From Ramicandelaber brevisporus (Eukaryota > Kickxellomycota > Ramicandelaberales > Ramicandelaberaceae), in the NCBI GenBank assembly GCA_025201865.1, contig MU602995.1:1-27214 (forward strand): 27,214 nt of DNA, in the 5' to 3' direction. The notes under the pieces are model-generated. The model saw only the letters and a program-made list of their open reading frames with translations, did no database searches and was not told the DNA's origin. The stretch's first letter is position 1, and each line of letters opens with the position of its first letter. Below are positions 9,690 through 19,379 of the stretch, piece by piece. Position numbers and translations under genes: made by a program.

Positions 9690-11060
9690 TTAAGAACCAG
9701 AAGTGTAGAAGTAGACATTCTCCCAAAGTGGCTTGTAGTCTTGAAGGAATCCTGCAAACATTCCAATGAACGCTCTGCTACCGGCAGACTCAATAAATCC
9801 ATCCAATTTCTGACGAGTCCACAGTTCGTACAATGGACTGCGCAGCAAGTAGTACGCAAACAGCCATAGTCTGCGCTTGAGCTCGGCCTTCTCTGGAGTA
9901 GTTGCGCGTGCTGGTCTGACTGTAGTCTTCTCGCCAGACGTCATCGATACCTTAATGTTGGGCTTACTCAATTCGCGGATTGTGGCTGCGCGACTGCTCA
10001 GCTCGATAGCCAGCGAGATTAACCATGGGATCCATGATTTATTGCCGTATTTACGCAGTACTAACACGTACAATAGCGGCCGAATAATAAACAGTAGCTC
10101 ACCTACTTTGCCAATGCTGCCTAGCTTGCGTACAAGTTCCATTGGCCGCATCACAGTCTCAGGGTCCAAGATGGCTTTAGCAGACAAGTACTTGCTAACA
10201 TCACCGGGGATGTCACCACTGCCTCCGATTCCATCCAATCCGCCCAATCCGAGTGCACCCAAGATGCCACCGGCTGCACCACCATTGCCCGATCCATTCT
10301 GACTGTTCATTATAGTTTCCAATGAATCATACTTGCGATCAGTCCGATTTCCCTTCCATCCGCCTTCATCTTTGTTTGCACTGTGATTGTTGGTTTGAGT
10401 AAACATCTTCAGTGCCTCAGCACGATGTTGAAGCTCACTCAACTCGGCAGGCGATCTCAGTGAAGCCGGATCAATATCGCGCTCTGGGTGAGGTGGATTC
10501 AATACCATTCTTCCACTGGTTAGACGCAGCTGAGCCAATCTGCACAGCACCTTTAATGCTTCAATGGTGGTTACAAATCTCCACTTGGCTTCCTGGCCCC
10601 ACTTCTTTTGCACAATCATCTCCAAGAATGCCTCGCACGTCTGAACAAGCGTCAGGATCAGTGCTACTCGACGGTACAATCCAGATGCATTCAGCCAGAA
10701 CCGAGTGTACCGGTTGAACGGCGAAGGAGGTGGTTGCTCCAGTGGATGGGATGCAGAATCAAGACTGCTGCTGCCGTCGGCTGCTGTTGCTGCTGAATCG
10801 AGAATACGGGCGAGTGCTTCAGAGCCGAGAGCTGAAGCAACCTTGTTCTGGGCATCTGCAGCCTTGGCCAAGATGCTGTCATGGTACAGGCCAAGCAGAT
10901 TCAAAAGAGCATACAGAACCTCAGACACGAGCTCGGCATCGTCAAACCTGCCAGGAAGCACGTAGGTGATTGTGCGAATCGTGCTCTCGATAGACGACAC
11001 CTTGGACGCGTTCTGCAGGATGAACCGCTCGTACTTGGCAAGCGCCTCAAACACCGGCAT
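9690..11060 (-). CDS. PEX16: Peroxisomal membrane protein PEX16
   Basis: A 456-residue peroxin of the PEX16 family, which acts in early peroxisome membrane assembly and recruits other peroxisomal membrane proteins through PEX3. The N-terminal block YERFILQNASKVSSIEST followed by a TYVLPGRFDDAELVSE stretch is characteristic. Further conserved-looking segments are the NRYTRFW region, the KWRFVTTIEALKVLCRLAQLR helix and the C-terminal block from RPLLYVLVLRKYG to the end. The middle carries a Gly-rich insertion (about 265-290). The open frame extends eight codons further upstream but starts at TTG, so the ATG at 11060 with G at -3 is used. It is divergent from the MFS transporter gene across 1.3 kb. 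Family assignment is firm. Confidence 0.92.
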   Translation of the reverse strand: MPVFEALAKYERFILQNASKVSSIESTIRTITYVLPGRFDDAELVSEVLYALLNLLGLYHDSILAKAADAQNKVASALGSEALARILDSAATAADGSSSLDSASHPLEQPPPSPFNRYTRFWLNASGLYRRVALILTLVQTCEAFLEMIVQKKWGQEAKWRFVTTIEALKVLCRLAQLRLTSGRMVLNPPHPERDIDPASLRSPAELSELQHRAEALKMFTQTNNHSANKDEGGWKGNRTDRKYDSLETIMNSQNGSGNGGAAGGILGALGLGGLDGIGGSGDIPGDVSKYLSAKAILDPETVMRPMELVRKLGSIGKVGELLFIIRPLLYVLVLRKYGNKSWIPWLISLAIELSSRAATIRELSKPNIKVSMTSGEKTTVRPARATTPEKAELKRRLWLFAYYLLRSPLYELWTRQKLDGFIESAGSRAFIGMFAGFLQDYKPLWENVYFYTSGS

Positions 11061-12361
11061 CGCAGCAACAAAGAGCAAGTGCAAGAAACACTATGGAGAG
11101 TTTGTGTGTGTGTAGGTTGTGGTTTGTGGGGGTTTGAAACCTGAGCGAAGCTGAACAGCCGATTGCTTGCTTGCTTGCATGCTTGCTCGCATCTACCTGC
11201 TCGGAAATGAACGATTCTCGACTCCGTTCACGTGTCACCTCTCGACACATTCGGACATTGCTCCTAGACACACACACACACATCGTCCGAGCTCAAACTG
11301 TCAAGACCACACGTATTGGATGGCTTGTGAACTTGGCTATTTTTTTTAACTGTTCATTCTAGAGTCACTGTTAACTGTCTTCTTATTTTATAGTAAAGTG
11401 AAATGAGTGTTCTCAATTGCCAACCACTGCTGCAACTGCAAATGTGGCTGCAACTGCAAATGTAACAGCACAATGTATGAAAGCCTCGGCCACGCGTGGT
11501 CACTGTGCCAATCTCGCCGTTACGATGAATTGCCACACTTGTATGTGGATATAGAAAAGCCACCTTGCATCCTAGTTATGATACCATCCTTCTCTCAATG
11601 AATGGACATATGGCATTGATTGGGTAATTCTCGTAAGTAAGCCACTCCAAAAAGAGACACAATCTCCGCTAGGTATTCCCCATTCTCCATTCTCCATTCA
11701 CCCTCAACCCGCAGCCTGCAACCCGCAAAAGTGTGGGTCCTCGCTGCCTCAGAACTCGACTCAGTCGTTCAGCAAGACCGTGCTCACATCAGAGACCGCG
11801 TCGGGCTGGGGGAGGTGAGTTGAGTTGAAGGAATTCTATTGCTGTTGCTACCACCACCACCACTGCTGCTACTCGTCACAATTACACGGCCTTTTGGCCG
11901 TTGTGGCTTACTTTTGATTCACCTTTTCACGACAAAAGCAACTACAACAAAGAAAAAACAAAAGAGAGGCGGCCCTTTTCCTCCTTTTGCTTTCGATAAA
12001 AGGCGCTATCGACACAAAGGAAGCCGACCCCCTGCCGCCCGATTGCCATCTTTCCTTCCACATCAACCCGGTCCCATTTCACACCGATCCATTCACTCAC
12101 ACGCGTTGCTGGCCGCTCCCCACATCATTATCATCATCATCATCGCCATCGGCAGGCACTCACTCATTCACTCGCTCATTCATACCCTCATCTGTGCCAT
12201 CGTGCGTGGGCATCTCGTCCTCCTTTCTGATTGGATATCATACTAAAGAACCCTACCCCTTCCCGATTCTCCATTCGTGTTCATTCACGCTCATTCAGTA
12301 TCCAGAACACACAACCTCACTAGCACTCACAGCACTCACAGTACTCAATTACTAACGCCGA
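11061..12361. other. 1.3-kb region between the divergent PEX16 and MFS genes
   Basis: No convincing gene is found. It holds the promoters of both flanking genes and many simple repeats: a GCTTGCTTGC run near 11163-11188, a CA run near 11270, an imperfect 18-base tandem repeat at 11430-11463, a CCA/CTG run near 11850-11870 and an ATC run near 12125-12147. The last 80 bases before the MFS ATG are A/C/T-rich with few G, and include repeated CACTCACAG words, as expected of a fungal leader. One frame through the 18-base repeat encodes a dense cysteine cluster but lacks an ATG. Confidence 0.5.
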
Positions 12362-12429
12362 ATGCCGCTCAAAGACGACCACAGCGATACCGCCTCAGCC
12401 AAAGTTGCTGCTGAGAAGGGTTCACAGCC

Positions 12430-12471
<42 letters not shown>

Positions 12472-15466
12472 GCACAGTCGCAGTGGTAGCGCTGCCACAG
12501 CAGCCTCCCAGCAACTCGAACATGGCGCAGTCGGCTACAAAGGCAATACCAGCAACCTTGCGCATAACGAAAAGACTACTGAAGATGCCAAGGCAGTTGC
12601 TACACATTACGCATCCAAAGAGTCACCTGTGTTCGACATCAAGTCTGATCCATCCGAACCATCTTCCAAGTCGCCATTATCCGGATACACTGGCGACGAT
12701 GAAGAGGCTGACACGGATGTTACTCCCGTGATTGCCGGTTCGATGACCAAGATCAAGTTCTACTTTATTCTAGTTGGTCTGGCGTGCTCCTTGTTCTTGT
12801 CAGCAATCGACTCCACCATTGTTGCCACAGCCATGCCCAAGATTCTCGAGGAATTCAAGCAGTTCCAAAGCATCTCCCTGCCGTCTGTCGCCTATATGCT
12901 TGCGCTCTGCACATTGGCTCCAATTTACGGCCGTCTCTCTGACATTCTCGGTCGCAAGCCCGTCATTTTGTCGGCCATCGTCTTGTGTGTTGCCGGCAGT
13001 GTGATGTGTGGTGCTGCCAAATCATTCACAGTGTTGACAGTTGGTCGCGCTATTCAAGGTGCCGGCGGTGCTGGAATGTTTGCATTGCCGCTGATTCTGA
13101 TTGCTGATTTGAGTCCGCCTCGCCAGGCCAGCGTGTACATCTCTCTCATGGGAGTCGTTGTGGCGCTGTCGACTGTCATGGGTCCAATTCTTGGTGGTGC
13201 GTTTGCTGTCTCTGAGACTCTCACCTGGCGCAGTAGCTTCTACCTCAACGGCCCAGTTGGTTTCGTGGCGGTCGTTATCTTGTTTTTCTTCTTGCACATT
13301 CCGCCAATGCATCGTCCATCAGCCATCGAGAAGCGCGGTAGCGTCACCAGCAATGTCAAGCCAGTCACAGTTTGGACGCGCCTGGGCACTCTTGACTACG
13401 GCGGTGCATTCATCTTTGTGGTGGCTATGACCTGCTTGCTGCTGGCATTCAGCTGGGGCGGTCTGGATTACCCATGGAGTGACAAGATTATCATCATTTT
13501 GCTCTGTGTTGGTATTGTCATGACTGTTGTCTTTGTGGTTTACGAGATCAAAGTTGCAAAGGATCCGCTCATTCCAATGCGACTGTTCCGCAACCGCAAC
13601 CTGGTCATTGCCATTCTTGTCAACGTGTCGATCGGTGTTGCCATGTACGGCACTGTTTACTACATTCCGCTGTACTGGGCATATGTCCATCAGCTCGACA
13701 GCGTTCAGTCTGGCCTGCGTCTGCTCCCATTCATGCTGTCTGTTTCACTGTCCAGCGGTGTCTGTGGTGCCATTTGCAGCAAGCGCGGCTACTACCGCTG
13801 GTTCATTCGCATTGGCGCAGTTCTCATGTGTGCCTTCTTTACTTCCCTCAAGGTTATCGAGACTGACAAGTACACTCTTGGCATGCACATTGGTCTCTTG
13901 GTTGGTGCCGGCATTGGTGTTGGCATGTGCTTCCAGCCGGCCACCGTTGCCGCACAAGCTGCTGTCGAGCCCGAAGACATGGCAGTTGCCACAACTTTGC
14001 TTTCATTCTTCCGTACCGTTGCCGCAGTCATTGGTCTCTCTGTCCAAAACTCCATCTTGTTCAACAAGCTTGGCAACTTGCTCAAGGAGGCCATCATGGA
14101 AGCTGGTGGTCAGCTCCCCGGTGGATTGCCGGCTGGTGCTGCGGTCGATGCCAGTGAAATCTTGAAAGGCGGAGAAGAAGTGCTGCGCCAGTTGCCAAAG
14201 GAGCAGTTTGCAATCTTTGCTCATGCTTTCACCAAGGCGCTTGGATGGGTCTTCCTGGGCACAATGCCGTTTGTGGCGATTGGTATCTTTGCGAGTGTAT
14301 TTATGAAGCATATTCCGCTCCGCAGTGTATCGAACATTGATGCGATGGCAAACAAGAACAAGAAGTCAAGACGCCGTTCCACGAGACGTAGTAGATCGTC
14401 CAAGCGATTCTCGACCATGCCTGAGTTGGTTGATGCACCACAAGTTGAGGCTACTGCAACTGCAACTGCTGTAGTCACATCAACTGCTGATGAGATTGCT
14501 ACTGTTCCAACTGCCACTGCCTCTGAAACTGGTGAGTCACAGCCAGCGACAACACCAGTGGCAGCAACACCAGCAGTATCCGAACCAGCCGACACGCGAG
14601 TATCTCTTACAGCCAAGATGTCATTGAAGTGGCAGCCACCAAGCGCTTCCAGAGTAGCCGAGTCCAGCAACCGCTTTAACTTCTTCATTCGGCCAGTCTT
14701 TGGCGACCCAACTGGTGGTGCTTCCTCTGGTGCCAAGCACAATGCAGCCATTACTCGTCTCAAGTCTCAGCGTGTCCGCCCTCGCAGCTCTCCAGATATG
14801 TCACCGGTTTTGCTTGGTCGCCGTGTTGAAGACCTCAACACTGTGCCTCAAACCAAACCGTTGGCTGGTGCGCCGCTTTCAACCTCTTCACCTGGTGCCA
14901 TCACTTACAGCTCTGAGAAGCTGGATAATGTCAAGAAGGACAACGAGAGTGATGATATATATTTGAACCTTGAGTACAAGCAGACTCTGAGACCACCAGC
15001 GCCAATCTTGTTCACATCCAGCCATCCATCCTTGTATACAAGCTCAGTATATGGATACTCCCCATCGGCTTCGCCAGTTCGTACCAGTTTCTTCCAGCAT
15101 CATCAGCAAGCTACCGCCGCCACCGCCACCGCTACTACCACAACTACCACCACAGCTACAGCTACAGCTACTAACAAGCCTCTGGAAGCTGGTAAGAAAC
15201 CAAAGCGTGTCAGCATCATTCCTCCGGCCAGAACCATGAGCAACAGCGGCAATGTCGCCTATAGTCCAGTTAAGGGCAGCGAGGAAGCCAGAATCGGTCT
15301 CGATGATAATGATAATGATAATGATGACGAAGATGATGATGAAGGCGACTCTAGCAGTGATGATACTGACTCCGGCAGGTACGAAGAAGAGCAGAGCGAG
15401 ATTGAGTGGAAGGTTAAGCTCGCTCGTCAGCGCTCCATCAACGTTAGCACATTTGGTGCTCTTTAA
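12362..15466 (+). CDS. MFS transporter, DHA2 drug:H+ antiporter type, with long cytosolic tail
   Basis: A 1034-residue major facilitator protein of the DHA2 family (14 membrane helices), whose members export drugs, siderophores or other small molecules by proton exchange. The first helix holds the family signature SAIDSTIVATAMP (about 147-159). Motif A is GRLSDILGRKP (190-200), motif B is GRAIQGAGGAGM, and antiporter motif C lies in the VVVALSTVMGPILGGAF segment. Hydrophobic helices continue to about residue 650. The N-terminal 125 residues are cytosolic and contain a polyglutamine run (24-37). After the last helix comes a basic KKSRRRSTRRSRSSKR segment and a disordered tail of about 380 residues with Ala/Thr repeats and an Asp/Asn-rich acidic run. 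Such a tail is unusual for DHA2 proteins. The gene is convergent with the trypsin gene. The substrate cannot be told. Confidence 0.93.
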
Positions 15467-15583
15467 ATGCATTGAAAAAAACTTACATTCAATCACTTTC
15501 CTTTTTTTTACTTTAATCCCCATTATCCATAGCTATAGTTATTAACTTAAAAAGCTTCTTAATTATTGTTCTTTAGAGTTTAG

Positions 15584-17116
15584 TCAGTCATTCTTGACAC
15601 CAAAGAGTTTAATGAGGTCCTCGTCGTCCAAATCAGGGAACTTTTCTCTTAGAGCAGTCAGTGCACCATGGCGTGATTTGGCATGAGTGACAGACTTGCG
15701 GTTAGCTTTGGCGCTACCCTTGTGATTATCAAGAGCTGGGAAGAGCAGGTTCTTGATGTCCTCATCACTCAAGTCTGGGAAATCCTTCTTGAACAGATCA
15801 ATGACTTGCTTGATGGTGTCAGCACTTGGCATCTCGTCATCGTCTTCTTCATTGTCATCGTCAGCACTGCCGTCGGTTTCATCATCTTCGTCATCATCGA
15901 CCTCCGTGCTTGATTCGGCACCCTTCTTGTCGTCAGAATCAGTGTCAGTATCAGTATCAGTGTCCGAGGCTTGTTTGGATGTCTTGCTCTCAGATTCTTC
16001 GTCCTCGTCGTCATCACTGTCGTCATCCTTGTTGGCATCACTCGGCTTCTTGTCATCTTTATCTTTGCCACTACCTTTGCCTTTGGCGTCGCTCTTACCC
16101 TTGTTAACCATCTCCTTTGTATACTTTGTCTGGTCAGTTCCCGCCACTTCCTTCAACTGTGGATCCGCCACCAAATTCTTGGCTTCCAGCCCTGTAACTG
16201 CAGTGATATACGGCATGAAATAGTACACGTGCGTATAAAAGTTAACTGCCGTTGCTTTACCACAGTCGCCAGTTGCGTAGCTTGTCAATCCAGCCAGTGT
16301 CCGTTTGCCGCTCTTCTCATCCACAAGCGCCAATGGTCCACCAGAATCACCTTGGCAGCTGTCGCGGCCGGGAGTCTTGCCCGTGCAGATGACATCGCCA
16401 TTTTGGTCTTTATATGTTGGGCGAACTGCAGTGCAGGATTTCTGGTCGTTGGCTTTGATTTGAACACGAAGGAGCTTGTCGGAGACTTCGCCGCCGTTTG
16501 ATGTTAAACCCCAGCCAGCGACTTCAAAGGCAGTTGTGTCAGAAATACGGCGAGAGTCAATCTTGGCAGCGGCAATGGTCTTGTCGTTGAGCTTCAAGGG
16601 TTTGCTGAGATGGAGCAAACCAATGTCGTTGGCCATTTCATCTGGATCGTAGCTGGGATGAATGTACACCGTGTCAACATTAATCTCCTGCGGTGTGCCA
16701 TCGTCAGCCTTTGCCGCGCTATCTGATGATGTTGTAGTTTTTCTCTCAGATGATGCTGGTTTGGTCGAGTTGAACAGCGTTCCAGCTAGCACTCTAAAGT
16801 CCTTTGCCTTTGGCAGTCCGTACATTCTCCCAGCCTTCAGGTCTTGCCGCGTAACATCATCTGCAACCAAGCAATGCGCAGCGGTCAGAATCCAGTCTGG
16901 TGACAAGATGGACGCGCCGCAAACATGGGAGTTCTTGACTGGTTTGCCATCGCTGCCAATGTAGTCGCGATGTAGACCGACAATGAATGGATACTCGCCA
17001 GATTTGGCGGGAGTGCCACCGATGATATGAGCCTGAGGACCACTGCTACTACTAGCTGGTGAAGCTGCAGCGAGAGAGACTGTAGCCAGCAGGAAACTAA
17101 TGGCTGAGAGATGCAT
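15584..17116 (-). CDS. Secreted trypsin-like serine protease with acidic C-terminal extension
   Basis: A 510-residue S1-family protease. The ATG at 17116 gives a clean signal peptide (about residues 1-19); the frame's more upstream start is a TTG. The mature domain begins near IIGG (31-34). The catalytic triad is His81 in LTAAHC, Asp164 in NDIGLLHL and Ser258 in GDSGGP. Asp252, six residues before the serine, predicts cleavage after Lys or Arg. The residue before IIGG is His, not the usual Arg or Lys, so self-activation by trypsin-type cleavage looks unlikely. After the protease domain (about 31-310) comes a Lys/Gly/Asp-rich linker, a strongly acidic Asp/Glu/Ser tract (about 350-435) and two short related motifs, FPDLSDED at 446 and FPDLDDED at 493. 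There is no GPI-like hydrophobic end. Trypsins are patchy in fungi and often linked to animal or insect association. Confidence 0.93.
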   Translation of the reverse strand: MHLSAISFLLATVSLAAASPASSSSGPQAHIIGGTPAKSGEYPFIVGLHRDYIGSDGKPVKNSHVCGASILSPDWILTAAHCLVADDVTRQDLKAGRMYGLPKAKDFRVLAGTLFNSTKPASSERKTTTSSDSAAKADDGTPQEINVDTVYIHPSYDPDEMANDIGLLHLSKPLKLNDKTIAAAKIDSRRISDTTAFEVAGWGLTSNGGEVSDKLLRVQIKANDQKSCTAVRPTYKDQNGDVICTGKTPGRDSCQGDSGGPLALVDEKSGKRTLAGLTSYATGDCGKATAVNFYTHVYYFMPYITAVTGLEAKNLVADPQLKEVAGTDQTKYTKEMVNKGKSDAKGKGSGKDKDDKKPSDANKDDDSDDDEDEESESKTSKQASDTDTDTDTDSDDKKGAESSTEVDDDEDDETDGSADDDNEEDDDEMPSADTIKQVIDLFKKDFPDLSDEDIKNLLFPALDNHKGSAKANRKSVTHAKSRHGALTALREKFPDLDDEDLIKLFGVKND

Positions 17117-17464
17117 CAACAAACAAAGCCCAAGCTACACTGAAAGGAGTAGTGCTGGTGAAGATCGAGATGCGACAACGAAAGGGAAACAGCCGGTCCG
17201 TTTGAGAGAAGGAGGTGAGGTGAACTGAGGTGAGGATAGGGTAGTACTCTGGAGGCAAAGTCAGGTCGAGTCAGTTCAGGGCATGGCCAAAGCGAAGCAC
17301 AGAAGACGACCTCGGTGCGGGTACGCGAACCATTCATCGGCTCTCGGAAGGAATCTGGGTATGTATCGTTACCCCCCGTCGAGAGAATCTGGGCTATCAT
17401 CATCGTCTTCTAGTAATAAATGGAGCTTTAAATGAGTGTTATTGGTTGGTTGTTGTTATAATAT
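17117..17464. other. Intergenic: trypsin promoter and Rmp1-like 3' flank
   Basis: Both neighbouring genes are on the minus strand. This stretch should contain the promoter and leader of the trypsin gene. It includes a G/A-rich segment near 17210-17240 with repeated GAGGTGAG words. No other gene or structured RNA is apparent. Confidence 0.5.
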
Positions 17465-18655
17465 TTACAAGAGTTCCCCCAGATCGTCATCATCGGCATC
17501 ATAACCAGGGTTGGCAGCAGTTGATAGTAGCGTAGGTGTGGGTGCGGGTGTGGGTGTAAGTGCAGGGCTTGCACGAACACTCGCACTTTTACTTGAAGGC
17601 AATTGCTCAAGCCTCATTTTCTTTTGAGCTGGCTGTGAGGATTCCCTTGGTGGTTGCACCGATTGTGGCTTAAACAGTCGAATGCCCGATGCTGAAGCTG
17701 GCAGCTGTTCAAACCTTTGCATCCACACACTCAAATCCATACTTGCCTTTGCTGCATTGCTGGCCGATGTCGAAGGAAAGTATGGCAGCCACATGTGAAT
17801 CAGATTGTAAATCTCTCGCAATTCCTTTTGTGCCATTTTGACGAGTGCAGTTAGACGGCTGGCAGCAGCTAGCACAACCACTGCAAGTGGCATGAAGAAT
17901 CCTTGTCGGAGCAACGCATAAAACGCGCCGAATGCATCAACCAGTGCCGATTGCAGGGCATCCAACAGCAGTATACAGTCGCCTAGTTTGATACATGTGT
18001 GAATGAGTGCCTCTCGTGACGGTAGTCTGTCGATACTCCTAAACTGTTTTAACACTTCTGATTGCTGCGACTGTAGCTGTGCTTTCTGCGGCAGTTGTTG
18101 CTGTTTCCCACCAGTTTTCTGTTGTTTGGATTGTGCTTGTTGTAGCGGAGGCAATCCGCCATGCTGAAAGAACAGTCCAACGCCATACTCCACCAATACC
18201 TGCGCAATATCCAACTCTTCGATTCTTCTCGTAATTTGCCTTACTCTCACCAGTTTATGATGATGGACGGCACTTCGATGTTGGTTTGTATTCTTGTATA
18301 TCAATCGATCGATAATCCGCACTTCTCTCCACAGCTGATTGTGCTTGGCAACTCTCGTCAACTTTATCAATCGCTCTAACCGGTCTGCATGGTCTTCGGC
18401 TGGTAGATATGGAATTACTGCAGTTAAAGAAGAAGAAGAGGAAGAAGACAACGAGTCGAGATCAGAAGGTGTAGAACGCTTAGACTTGTTGCTGCTGTTC
18501 TTTTTGTGGCTATTTAAAAGAGTGTCAACTGCGGTGACTTTGGGTGGAAGATGCGCAGTGCATACAGAGCGCGGCGGTGGCTGTAAACGTCGACTGCCAA
18601 ACGGTGCTGGTGGCTGTGGAACGTCCACTGCTGTTGTCGTCGTCGTCCTGATCAT
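17465..18655 (-). CDS. RNase MRP subunit Rmp1 / NEPRO-like nucleolar protein
   Basis: A 396-residue protein. The recognisable core is residues about 90-150: a helical segment followed by RLIYKNTNQHR (117-127) and a basic helix HHHKLVRVRQITRRIEEL. This matches the Rmp1/NEPRO N-terminal domain, whose hallmark is an R/Y-K/R-N-x-N-Q-H-R motif. Yeast Rmp1 is a protein subunit of RNase MRP, which cuts pre-rRNA in the nucleolus, and animal NEPRO is its proposed counterpart. Downstream is a Gln-rich spacer (about 180-205), then a helical hydrophobic region (230-320), a basic QKKMRLEQL segment, a Thr/Pro repeat and an acidic terminus (DADDDD). The start ATG at 18655 is clear. The gene is divergent from the DUF1772-like gene. 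Family call rests on the short motif and is moderately sure. Confidence 0.65.
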   Translation of the reverse strand: MIRTTTTTAVDVPQPPAPFGSRRLQPPPRSVCTAHLPPKVTAVDTLLNSHKKNSSNKSKRSTPSDLDSLSSSSSSSLTAVIPYLPAEDHADRLERLIKLTRVAKHNQLWREVRIIDRLIYKNTNQHRSAVHHHKLVRVRQITRRIEELDIAQVLVEYGVGLFFQHGGLPPLQQAQSKQQKTGGKQQQLPQKAQLQSQQSEVLKQFRSIDRLPSREALIHTCIKLGDCILLLDALQSALVDAFGAFYALLRQGFFMPLAVVVLAAASRLTALVKMAQKELREIYNLIHMWLPYFPSTSASNAAKASMDLSVWMQRFEQLPASASGIRLFKPQSVQPPRESSQPAQKKMRLEQLPSSKSASVRASPALTPTPAPTPTLLSTAANPGYDADDDDLGELL

Positions 18656-18667
18656 CGTGTTTGTTGA

Positions 18668-18726
18668 ACAGAATAAAAAATTGAGTATTTTTTTTTACAG
18701 AATAAAAAATTGAGTATTTTTTTTTT
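18668..18726. repeat. Two head-to-tail copies of a 29/30-bp unit
   Basis: The unit ACAGAATAAAAAATTGAGTA followed by a T run occurs twice in direct succession, 18668-18696 and 18697-18726. The copies are identical except for nine versus ten T residues. The pair begins 13 bases upstream of the minus-strand start codon at 18655, so it lies in the leader of the Rmp1-like gene and in the shared divergent promoter. Confidence 0.9.
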
Positions 18727-18863
18727 CAAGCAACTTCTAGCGTGACTGTCCTTGCCCGCGACAACTCGCCACGCACACAGCCGAAACCTGCATCTGCCAA
18801 GACACCTTTTCACCTCCAAAAATACATACACGAAAACACAAGCGACAAGTAACAAGAGACAAG

Positions 18864-19379
18864 ATGACTAGCGCCAGCGAGCCCTCCACATTCCTCAAGG
18901 CCGCAATTCCAATTGCTGTCGTTCTTACCGGCATCAACACGGGTACGCACGTTGGTTTTGCGACGATGATTACTCCAGGTCTGCGCCGTGCTGGCATCCA
19001 ATCCTCGCGTACTGCACTCACCGAGATTTGGACCAATGCCGGTCGTGTCCAGCCATCTCTGGCCGTTGCTTCTGTCCTTGCGTGCGGTAGCGCGAGCTTT
19101 GCGGCTCGTAACCTCGGTGGAGAGAATGGACCGCTGGTTGCAAAGAGCTTGGCACTCGGAGCTGCGGCTGGAGTTGGAATGCTTGCCTGGACATTCGCAA
19201 TGCATTTGAAACTGAACGACCAGCTGATGGAGGCGAAAGACAAGAAGGGACAGATTGTCTTGACCTCTGCTGAGCTTGATGAAATTGCAAAGAAATGGCA
19301 CCATCGCCAGTGGGTGCGTACTGCTATTGTGGGGACGACATTCGGGGCTGCCTTGTATGCATTCTCACTTGCCAAGTGA
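18864..19379 (+). CDS. Small DUF1772-like (anthrone oxygenase-like) membrane protein
   Basis: A 171-residue protein with hydrophobic segments near 12-30, 65-82, 95-113 and 152-169, fitting the four-helix DUF1772 family. Conserved-looking features are the GTHVGFATMITPGL turn after helix 1, the AWTFAMHLKLNDQL stretch after helix 3 and the KWHHRQWVRT segment (144-153) before the last helix. A few fungal members of this family act in polyketide oxidation as anthrone oxygenases, but most have no known role, and no polyketide gene is nearby. The A/C-rich leader directly before the ATG and biased codons suggest solid expression. Family is fairly sure, function is not. Confidence 0.75.
   Translation: MTSASEPSTFLKAAIPIAVVLTGINTGTHVGFATMITPGLRRAGIQSSRTALTEIWTNAGRVQPSLAVASVLACGSASFAARNLGGENGPLVAKSLALGAAAGVGMLAWTFAMHLKLNDQLMEAKDKKGQIVLTSAELDEIAKKWHHRQWVRTAIVGTTFGAALYAFSLAK

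Noticed and set aside
12125-12147. Short ATC-type repeats considered as a CRISPR-like or regulatory array
   Set aside because: It is an ordinary trinucleotide run with no spacers, and CRISPR arrays are not expected in a fungal nuclear genome.
14221-14763. Minus-strand open frame of 180 codons inside the MFS gene
   Set aside because: Antisense shadow of the transporter; no start context or domain.
15753-16223. Plus-strand Ser-rich frame opposite the trypsin tail
   Set aside because: The serine runs are the reverse reading of the Asp/Glu codons of the acidic tail.
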